64,000 nt of DNA from NCBI GenBank assembly GCA_023846275.1, contig CM043869.1, forward strand, positions 39,582,737 to 39,646,736, given 5' to 3'. This DNA is from Vanilla planifolia. Taxonomy: Eukaryota; Streptophyta; Magnoliopsida; Asparagales; Orchidaceae. The notes beneath the pieces were generated by a model. That model did not search any database. It was not told where the DNA came from and worked only from the letters and a program-made list of their open reading frames with translations. Shown in pieces: positions 1 through 8,185 of this stretch. Made by a program: the position numbers and the translations under genes. Position 1 is the first letter of the stretch, and every line of letters begins with the position of its first letter.

Positions 1-1633
1 TTGCACTTGGATGACAAACAAACAATCAAGCGAGAGTGTCGGTTTAATAGTTAGACAGAAAGCTCTGCCTCAAGCTCTGATGCTGATTAGGAGCTCCTTG
101 CTACAGGGTCAAGGTTTGCAAGTATGTGATTTTAGGTTAGTTCTATAACTCCATGTTGACTTATTACTAGCTAAGTGATGCAGGTTTTGCAAAGATTTTT
201 TGCATCGTTGGCTCGTTCAGCAAATACAAGCTCTGATGTGCTATTGGACTCGCTTCTTTCGAGTGCCAGACCATCAAAACAATATAGTGGTCTATCTAAG
301 CAGGCTATATATTTTATTGCACAGTGTGTTGTTGAGTTTTGTTTAGCTGTTGGTGATAAAAAAAAATGTGCTTGTACAGTGGAAATGCTTAAAGGCATTT
401 TTAAAGAGGATGGAAACGTTCATTATGTGAGTATATTCTTGTTGTTGGTTGTGCCCTTCTAAAAAACAATCTATTTTTATAGGTGAATCATGATATGTCA
501 TGTTTTATTTGAAATTATTTGTGGTGGTTAAAAGTCTTACATTATTATCTTTAACTTCTATATCTTTTACTCTAACTTTGTCTTAACTCTACGAATTCTC
601 TATTAATTAATTTGATTTTAATGCTAGTGGGCTACCAATGGGCGACGTCTCTTGCATGAGTAGTTCAAGTTCCACAATGGAACTTAGCTTTGAAAAACTT
701 TAATTGATTTGCTCAAAACCTTCTCTGTAATGTGGTACAGAATGAGTGACTCACAAGTAAAAATATTTTGTACTAGTAGGTCAAGTTTTAGGAATAAATT
801 ATACTTTGGGCAGTTCTCCTACGGTGGTTCGTGATTTACGTACTCAGCTTTTACGCTATATAGTGTATGCTCATTTGCTCACTACTTCGAAGCATGGTTG
901 AGCTTCTGGGTCTACTTTATATATGAGGTACATTTGCAAAAGATTGTTTTAAATGATATATTAATATGACTCCATAATAACGTCTTGCATGTCTACTTTT
1001 CCATGCATCATTGTATGCATGCAAATGCATAAAATCAAACATCCTTATAGTAGCATTTGTGTGTTATATGTAATATCTACAATTTATATGATCAAATTTT
1101 TTTTTTCAATATATACTTTGTTTCACGCCATGTTTCATATGCTCTTTGCAATATTGCTATGGGAAACCTATGCAAGTATTTAGCTTTTATCTTGGACCAA
1201 ATTGATAACCAACAGAAGAAACAATATCTCTTACTGCATTTCTTGAAGGAAGTGAGTTATATTTGTAACTACATAGAAATTGATTTTTCTCAGAGATGGA
1301 AAACTTCCAGGCCATTACAAGATAATATTGAGAAAAAATTATAGTTTTTAAAGTTTGGCATATTTTTTATGTTTTTGGTTTGAAACGTAAATGTGCTTTT
1401 TAAAAACATTTGTGTGATAAGTACCACAGCAAAAATGTGCTATTTTTACTTTTAATTTATATTTAATTGATATTTATGTTCATATTTGAAGCTTGTCTCT
1501 CTTGATCAACATGATCACCAACCATGCAGCTTTTTGCAGTGAATATTTCATTGTTGAGAGACCTAAAACGATAGATGAGATCCTATATCATAATATCTCC
1601 ACATTTCTTATGCTTGTTAAAGATAAAGATCAA
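1..1633 (+). pseudogene. CAND1: CAND1-like pseudogene, 3' part (window starts inside an exon)
   Basis: CAND1 is a HEAT-repeat protein that binds cullin-RBX1 and exchanges SCF substrate receptors. The exon-like blocks are 1-121 (end of the exon containing ALPQALMLIRSSLLQGQGLQ), 184-426 (VLQRFFASLARSANTS... to GNVHY), about 1123-1251 ([12 protein letters not shown], then [18 protein letters not shown]) and about 1490-1633 (IVERPKTIDEI, then STFLMLVKD). Splice donors follow at 122, 427, 1252 and 1634. The exon that should encode the stretch before SYALGNIA is missing, the third block has no clear acceptor, and the last block is frameshifted and internally deleted. CAND1 sequence beyond the last block is absent. 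The assignment rests on remembered plant CAND1 sequence. Confidence 0.85.
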
Positions 1634-2129
1634 GTAAGCTTCACACCACATCTCAAATTTGACTTGTTACTTTATGCATGTCATTTGGATTTTGTAACAT
1701 TTGAGAAAACCATTAGTTGTTTTTCTTTGCTTTATCTGTACCATGTAGTTAATTCTACCTAATATATTTAAGTTTTATGATTGTTTTTATTATCTTAAGT
1801 TATTTAATTTATGTCAATCTTATTTTTTATCATTGTTAGATAAATTTAAATTAATATAACAATAGCATATTAACTATTACGTTATGCAACTAAACCATCA
1901 CGACATACTTTCTTCGTTATATTTGCATGCCCACAAGTTGTGTAAATTTCTTAACTTTGTTATATTTCAATTTAACTGAAGTTAGAAAAAGTGTGAGTAA
2001 TCTACAAAAACTAAATAATATAAAAATTCTTAAACTTGTTCAAAATCTTGTTAGGTGATCACATTGCATCAAATGGCATGTGAATATTATTTATTCATAT
2101 TTATTTGTTTGTAGGAGAAGACTTCGTTA
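1634..2129. other. AT-rich spacer after the CAND1 pseudogene, unit 1
   Basis: Nothing recognised. The expected next CAND1 exon (HVRRAAVSALSTFAH region) is not present. Equivalents: 16123-16618, 28158-28653, 42646-43141, 57135-57630. Confidence 0.6.
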
Positions 2130-2251
2130 ACAAAGCTCACAGTGCATAGGCACGGCGGCGTTAACGTCGTCGGCTTTGTGAAATGGCTTCAACAAGGTTC
2201 GGTCGTATCGGAAAGCTCTCTGCTAATAGTTCTCTGCTAACAGTTATATAA
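2130..2251 (+). other. GC-rich palindromic island with a 22-codon open frame, unit 1
   Basis: In strongly AT-rich surroundings, 2130-2179 is GC-rich and forms an inverted repeat: ACAAAGC at 2130-2136 against GCTTTGT at 2173-2179, with the perfect palindrome CGTTAACG at 2159-2166 inside. Directly after it an ATG at 2183 opens MASTRFGRIGKLSANSS..., ending at 2251. The Arg/Ser-rich, acid-free start resembles a mitochondrial or plastid presequence, so this may be the broken first exon of another captured gene. I do not recognise the parent. Equivalents: 16619-16740, 28654-28775, 43142-43263, 57631-57752. Confidence 0.4.
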
Positions 2252-2584
2252 CGAACAGTAGACGATTTTCATTCAAGCCGGCTTCCTATGAACACGGTTT
2301 TTTTTAATTGTTTATTATATTAATCAAACAATTAAAAGAAATCACTTAATAACAGAATTTTAAGGAACAGGTTTGCTACTTTGCAGGAGAATCATTTTTA
2401 AATTTCAATTAATTATTTTACAAAGTATTGTGATAAATTAAACTCTTTTTTATTTAATGTATATGGAAATCATTATGATCATAACAAATATTTAAACTTA
2501 AAACGATTTAAAATTTATAATTTCAATTTAACGAACCGAATGAATCGCGCAGAAGCAGGATTGCTCATTATTTATGTATCATAG
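2252..2584. other. AT-rich spacer, unit 1
   Basis: Nothing recognised. The first 40 bases still have mixed composition, then it becomes very AT-rich. Equivalents: 16741-17073, 28776-29108, 43264-43596, 57753-58085. Confidence 0.6.
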
Positions 2585-2773
2585 ATGGAGTTTTTGCTTC
2601 ATTTCCAACGAGTTCCCCAAAAATCTCCAAGAATCTCTGAGTTGCCGACGAAAGCAATGCGAGAGCCAAAGGGAACGGTTGGAGCTGTTAAAGCGATGAA
2701 ACACGACTCATCGCCGACGAGAGCAATGCGAGACCCAAAGGGAACGGCTGGAGCTGGCGAAGAGATGAAACAG
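2585..2773 (+). other. Exon-like open frame with internal 69-bp duplication, unit 1
   Basis: An open stretch of 63 codons ends at CAG followed by gtagcc, a possible splice donor, and then T-rich intron-like sequence. The peptide holds two diverged copies of one motif: PTKAMREPKGTVGA and PTRAMRDPKGTAGA, encoded by a direct repeat with a period of 69 bp (2644 and 2713). Composition is GC-rich compared with its flanks, as for real exons here. I do not recognise the family. The open frame runs on to 2866 if unspliced. It could be a captured first exon or chance. Equivalents in the other units: 17074-17262, 29109-29297, 43597-43785, 58086-58274. Confidence 0.4.
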
Positions 2774-3561
2774 GTAGCCCAAACGATGTTTGCTTACTTT
2801 TGTCTTCTTTTACGTTTCTTATTTTATTTTACTGCTCGGATCGTTTTGCTGAGAAGTGGAACGTAGGAAGGCATCGTATAGGACGTTATTTGATTAGGGA
2901 AGCATCATTTACTGTATCATGAAATTGTTAGATGATGGGTTTTTCGTCAACTTGCTTGGGATTAGGGAGTTTGGTGGAGATAAACATTTGTGATAACGAA
3001 CAACAACAGATTCATCCGGACAGTCTCATCAAATTATTTGACGAAGGAGAATAGTTTCGAAATAAATTTTTTTATAGGATAGAGATCTTTTTTTTATAAT
3101 TTTTCACTGAGTTTTAAATACATTTAATGTAATAGAAGGGAAAAGATAAATTTAAATACATTTTAATTAAAAGATTGTAGCCTAAATTCTTTCTTAACAG
3201 GAAAAGTGAAGGGAAAAGAACTACTAGTTTCTAAGTTATCTAGACATTTGTTGCTTCAGGCTTGCCTTGCAGCAAAGAAGAGGAAAAGATATTCTTTATT
3301 GAGCATATTTAAAATTGTTAGAATTAAATTCTGTTATAAGAAAATACAACTCAAGATATTTGTTGCATTAGATTGATGTTTAATTCCTAGCGAAATCCAA
3401 TGTATTCTATTATGTTTGCCCGTATTTAAAATTTTTTCAGTCTGAACTCGCTTTAATCAAACACATAATCTGTTAGAATAATAAATAAATAAATAAACCA
3501 CAGCTTTTAAGAAAATAAATGATAATATCACCATAATATTGCATTTAAAATCTTGTTATAA
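2774..3561. other. Unassigned stretch with an ATAA microsatellite, unit 1
   Basis: It holds a short simple repeat of AATA/ATAA at about 3476-3497 and two short open stretches (2921-2995, beginning MKLLDDGFFVNLLGIREFGG, and about 3198-3377, beginning TGKVKGKELLVSKLSRHLLL) that look weakly exon-like but match no family I know. Equivalents: 17263-18050, 29298-30085, 43786-44573, 58275-59062. Confidence 0.45.
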
Positions 3562-5020
3562 GTTGCATTAGACTAGCCTTTGTAATAGAAACGATACACT
3601 GTTGTTAAGCTTTGTTTCATTGTTGTTCAACTTTTCATGCTTTACTGTGTTTTCTTTTACCATTATCTTTTTTCTAAGTAAATACAGTTTCGATCCTCTT
3701 CCTTCTCCAGTAATTCTACTTCAAGATTGTTCCACTGTGTAAGTGATGAATTAGTGTTGTTGGGATATCATGTTTTTTGTATTGGAATCAATAATTCCAG
3801 CAAAGTTCATCATACTTCAACTCATCAAAGCTCTATGAAGATCTCCCACCTAAATCATATAGAAGACATAAAGCAACACTAACAACTAATTTTAACTTTT
3901 CTAGATTCTTGCATTACACTAGCCTTGGTAACAAGCAGAAGAATGCAAGGTTTAGAAATTCCAATAGATAACTGTTAGGAATAGGAAACATGTACCATTA
4001 TTTTCTTCATTGTTGCACAATTTCTACATGCTCCCTTGAGTATAGCTTAGTTGAAGAAATAATTCAAAAATACTGAGATTTCATCCATGATTCCACTTAA
4101 ATATAATAACTTCAACAAGCATCTAGAATAAGAACTGCAACACAGTTCACCTGAAACCATGAAGATGTAGGAGGAAACATTCAAGGCAATCCTCCTGAAA
4201 CCTTCTAAATTTCTAGAGGAAGGTTTTGTAAGAATTCCATTCGGGATAGTAAATACTGTTCGGATTAAAAACAATGACCAAACTCATCACAAGTTTAACA
4301 AAAACAATGAAACGAGAAAAATCTAACAACTGATTCTAACTTTTCTAGATGTATGTTACATCAGGCTAGTCTTTGTATGAAACAGAAGAATACAATGTTT
4401 AGAAATTACTAGAGATAACAGTTAGTAATAGAAAAGATGTATCATTGTTTTGTTTATAGCTGTTCAATTTTTACTTGAACTGAAAATTGTTTAGTAATAG
4501 TTTCAAGGACATTGTTTAGTTTACCAAAGTATTGTCTTTAAGGACACATTATATAGCTAATTTTTTATCACTCTTCATATTCTAATTATTTTTTTGAGCT
4601 TCCATGTTTGGCTTTGAGTTGGGTAGATTCCAACTAGATTTAAATGGTGCTTGTTGTATTAGCACTGAGTTAAGTTGAAAAGCATTTGATTTTCCAAAAA
4701 TGATTAAAACCAATTTGTGACTCTGAAATATTATTAAAATTTAGCATTTTAGCTTAGGTTGGAAAAGGGAGTTCTTTTGGCCTTAATCATTATGGGTGAA
4801 ATAAGGATTAATCGTATATTATGAGCTGACTATTTTTTTAAAATTTTAATATATAATTAATATAATTTCGATTTGTAGATCTAAGATTTTTTATTATTAA
4901 TTATCTACATAAAAATGTATGTTACATCAGGTTAGTCTTTGTAAGAAGCAGAAGAATACAATGTTTAGAAATTACTAGATGTAACAGTTAGTAATAGAAA
5001 AGATATACCGTTGTTTTTGC
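3562..5020 (+). repeat. Four diverged copies of a 100-150 bp repeat upstream of the MED26-like gene, unit 1
   Basis: Related stretches lie at about 3562-3655, 3881-4035, 4324-4478 and 4912-5020. They share the order: CTTTTCTAG, TTACATCAGGCTAGTCTTTG, CAGAAGAATACAATGTTTAG, AAATTACTAGAGATAACAGT, TAGTAATAGAAAAGATGTA, CATTGTT, with substitutions between copies. Copies two and three are about 443 bp apart. The last ends about 110 bp before the MED26-like start, so the array may be part of its promoter region. Equivalents: 18051-19437 (cut by the gap), 30086-31544, 44574-46032, 59063-60521. Confidence 0.75.
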
Positions 5021-5128
5021 TCCTTCGTTTTTTAATAGAAATCCATTTCGGAAATGAGAAGTTGAATAAACCCATTTTGGAAAACAACTAAAACTCGTAT
5101 TTGTATATATCTTTCTCAGAGAAGAGAA

Positions 5129-6269
5129 ATGCTCAAAGTTGGATATCAACAATCGCCGCATTTCGCCATGGATGATGATTCGAGATCAATAGATCACTGG
5201 AGGAAGTTTTTCGACAACACGGGTTTGGATATCTTTGAGCTGATTGAGAATGCCGTCTATGTTGCCAGAATGGATTATCCTAAGGAGTTCATAAGCAAAC
5301 AACAAACAAAAAACTTTGTTGGTATGTAATCCAAAGAATAATTTTAGTTGATAAATCAACAAATACAAAACTTTACTTATTTTGTTATTTTCCTTGTAGA
5401 TCCTTCTCAAGATCATGTTAATCCTTCAATGTTGGATGAGGAAGTTGGTCTACCTTCTCCACCATTAGATGAAGCAACATTATTGTCCATCCAAACTACT
5501 ACTTTTGAGCTTTCTAAGGCAAAGCATAAGATCATGATTATCATTTATTTCACTTTTTTTCAATAAGATTATGAAGAAATTAGTCGTGCTAAATACTAAT
5601 TGGATTCTATTTTTTTGGCAAATCGATCAATCTTGAAGTTTTTTGATGGAATAGATGCGGATGGAAGTAAGTAAAAAAGTTTATTTTTGTAATCTTTATT
5701 TTTAATTTATCAAATTTTATATACTTATTTACTTATCATTCACAAAAAATGTCTCAGATCGTAAGCAAACGATACCTCAAGGCATTGTTAATAAACTTGG
5801 CAAACCGTTTACCACTCATTCTAGGCCTGGTAAAAATCTAAGTCTTCTTTCTATACCAAAACAAGAAAATCAGACCTGTGAAATTCAAACGAAGCCTTCC
5901 GTTGTTGAAGACAATGTAAGTAACGCTAAATATTAATGTGTTTTTGTTGAAAAAGTGATAACAATTTGTTTGATGTTCTGTCCTGTATCTATGCAGAAAA
6001 CAAAACAACCAAAGAAAGAAATTAATCAAGCTTCACTAGAGCGTGCAAAGAGGAAGCTCAAAGAAGGTTATCAACAAGCTGAAATAGGTACTTATTGCTT
6101 TTGATTTTTAGCATTTTGATTTCTCTAAATGTGCTTAATATCTAATTCATACATATTTTTTTTATCAGCAAAAAAGCAACGAAAAATACAAATAATTGAG
6201 CTGTGTGATCTACCAAAGCACTGCCTTAGCCATCAACAACAAAACAAGAGACCAAAAAATCAAGTTTAA
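5129..6269 (+). CDS. MED26-like Mediator subunit gene lacking the TFIIS N-terminal domain, unit 1
   Basis: MED26 links the Mediator complex to the RNA polymerase II elongation machinery in the nucleus, normally through a TFIIS N-terminal (LW) domain. Proposed exons are 5129-5321, 5400-5518, 5639-5666, 5758-5915, 5997-6087 and 6169-6269. They sum to 690 nt and join in phase into 229 codons plus stop. Exon 1 encodes IDHWRKFFDNTGLDIFELIE, like the MED26 N-terminus (Met14 is a second possible start). Exons 2-3 encode VNPSMLDEEVGLPSPPLDE and ELSKFFDGIDADG, which in plant MED26 follow the LW domain. Exons 5-6 encode a basic tail with KLKEGYQQAE, KKQRK and LCDLPK, typical of the family C-terminus. 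The LW domain itself, expected between residues 64 and 65, is absent, so the product would be much shorter than usual. Introns 1, 3, 4 and 5 have GT..AG ends. Intron 2 would need a GC donor at 5519. Without that splice the frame stops at 5566. A TATA-like stretch lies at 5104-5110, very close to the start. Expression is unknown. Confidence 0.72.
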
Positions 6270-6845
6270 AGATCGAGCGAAAGCTCATCGATAGTGCTTC
6301 TTTTTAATTATCGGTTCTAACAATTCTTTTGGAGCAGGAAAATGGCATCACCAAAATGTCCATTTTTGTCGCAATGGGGGTTCACCGTGAGCCAACATTT
6401 AGGGACTTGTGATATATTTTGTGACAAAGTTGTATAAGTTTACTTTGGGTTTTCATAGCGTAGAGACAAGAGACTGCTTTGAGGGAAAATGAGATTCGTG
6501 GTTTAGTGTTGGCATCGAAAAAAAAATAATTCTTGTGTAAATGGTTTCTCCGCCAACAAAAGCAAAGGAGAAGAAGAAATTGAATAGGCCCAATTCCAAT
6601 TGGATTGGGGGTGGATGTAGGCTCATTTGGGTAGGAGCCGAACCACTTAAAAAATCGAGTTGTTCTTTCTTTTTTGCACTTTCATTTATGCTCTTATATT
6701 TTTATTATTCGCTAAAAATTATATTTATTATATTATATATGTGAGATTAATTTAATATTATCATTTAAAAAATCACAATCAATTTACTCTCATCAATGAA
6801 TTCTTTTACAGGAGTAATTTGCATCACTTAAATGTTTATTTGTTT
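6270..6845. other. Downstream flank of the MED26-like gene, unit 1
   Basis: Probable 3' untranslated region and spacer. A near-palindrome CCAATTCCAATTGGATTGGG lies at about 6589-6608. No clear polyadenylation signal. Equivalents: 32794-33369, 47282-47857, 61771-62346. Confidence 0.5.
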
Positions 6846-7279
6846 ATAATGTAGTTGATATTTATCTTATTTCATAACGACAATTGTCCCTTTCTTTATA
6901 TGAAGTTTTTAATAAAGTACAAATCATTGATTTTTGAGAAATTCCTATATAGCTTTATAAAAAAAAGTATTTGGAAGGCCATGACTTTAACGACAAATTA
7001 TGCAAATACTACTTCTAAAATAAGAAAAGTAAAGATGACCTTCATTTCAATTGCTTCCTCTTGTGCTTTGATTTTGCAAGTGATGCATTGTTCACTCTAA
7101 ATTTTTGTATCCTAAAAAGTTGAACATGATGCTTTTAAATAATTTTAGTTATAATGCTATCGATATTTGCTTTATTTAATTACAACAATTGGCTCTTTAT
7201 GTGAAGGTTTTAATAAAGTGGAAATCATGGATTCTTGAGCAATTCTTATATAATTATATAAAAAAGTATTTAGAAATCC
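6846..7279 (+). repeat. Diverged duplication with a period of about 305 bp, unit 1
   Basis: The stretch 6846-6980 (ATAATGTAGTTGATATTTAT ... TTTAATAAAGTACAAATCAT ... AAAAGTATTTGGAAGGCC) recurs at 7151-7279 with substitutions (TTTAATAAAGTGGAAATCAT ... AAAAGTATTTAGAAATCC). No coding content recognised. Equivalents: 33370-33803, 47858-48291, 62347-62780. It is absent from unit 2 (gap). Confidence 0.75.
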
Positions 7280-7319
7280 ATCTCTTTAGAGGCAAACTAT
7301 ACAAATAATGAACGATATA

Positions 7320-8185
7320 ATTTGCATATTTAATACATTATATTAGTGTATAATGATATAATTATATGAACTTACAAATAACTCTTTTTAGTACGTAACC
7401 AAATCAATTAACTTATAACGACTGTCATATACATTTATATGTATATTATTGAAAATTTTGGATTACTATTACTGGGTTTTTGTCTTTTCTTTATAAACCC
7501 CATATCTTGTTACAAATATGATAGTTTTATATAAGTATAATTTACAAAAAATAATAAACTATTTTTTGCATTTAATGATTTTCTATATGTTAAAATAAGA
7601 TGTTATAATTAGAAGTCACTAATTGAAAATACACCTTAATCATATTTTGAGAAATTGTATTTAAAAATTTTGAATTCACAACCATTTAAAGTACCAAAAT
7701 GCACGATAACACGAGAGACGTGAGACTACTTTTATGGCTATTTTTATTTGAGATTTATGATATCGTTTTAGTTTGTTGCATATGTAATGCATTATATTTT
7801 GTACAATCATATACATTGAATGAACTTACAAATAACTCTTTTAATATTTAATCAAATGAATTAAATTATTATGGCTATTATATACATTTATATGTTTATT
7901 ATTAAAAATACTATTATCATTTTGGGTTTTCATATTTTCTTTATAGATTTTATATCATGTTATGGACATGATTCACAATTATAGGTGTAGTTTATAAAAA
8001 ATAATAAGAAACTATTTTTTTTATTTAAAGATTTATTATTTATTAAAATAAAAAATATATGATTAGAAATCACTAATTCAAAATACGTCTAAATTATCTT
8101 TTAAGAATACTTAATTTAAAAATTTTAACTTCCAACCTGTTAAAGTTCCAAAGTGTATGATGACACAAGTGATGTGAGACACATA
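7320..8185 (+). repeat. Diverged duplication with a period of about 454 bp, unit 1
   Basis: The first copy at about 7320-7735 and the second at about 7785-8185 share GAACTTACAAATAACTCTTT, CATATACATTTATATGT, TTTTCTTTATA, AGAAGTCACTAATT-like, AATTTAAAAATTTT-like and a final CACGAGAGACGTGAGAC / CACAAGTGATGTGAGAC block. It may be an old solo repeat or a transposon remnant, but no termini are clear. Equivalents: 19458-20220 (partial), 33844-34709, 48332-49197, 62821-63686. Confidence 0.75.

Noticed and set aside
171-398. Minus-strand frame of 75 codons, repeated in each unit
   Set aside because: Antisense shadow of the CAND1 exon at 184-426.
815-900. Open stretch reading SPTVVRDLRTQLLRYIVYAH between CAND1 blocks
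   Set aside because: It reads like protein but fits neither CAND1 at this place nor any family I can name. It lacks an in-frame start and ends in a stop, so it is left as part of the CAND1 interval.
989-1344. Overlapping frames of 64 and 95 codons on the plus strand
   Set aside because: The first is a shadow frame. The second covers the CAND1 block [12 protein letters not shown] but runs on into intron sequence, so neither is a separate gene.
4047-4274. Minus-strand frame of 75 codons within the repeat cluster
   Set aside because: Lies in repetitive AT-rich DNA, no recognisable motif, and no splice or promoter context.
5186-5416. Minus-strand frame of 76 codons
   Set aside because: Shadow of MED26-like exons 1 and 2.
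6275-6286. GAGC-GAAA-GCTC hairpin just after the MED26-like stop
   Set aside because: Four-base stem with a GNRA-like loop. Too short to call a terminator or Helitron end, and no CTRR end follows.
6541-6744. 67-codon frame after the MED26-like gene
   Set aside because: Low-complexity Lys/Phe-rich translation without a motif, most likely chance.
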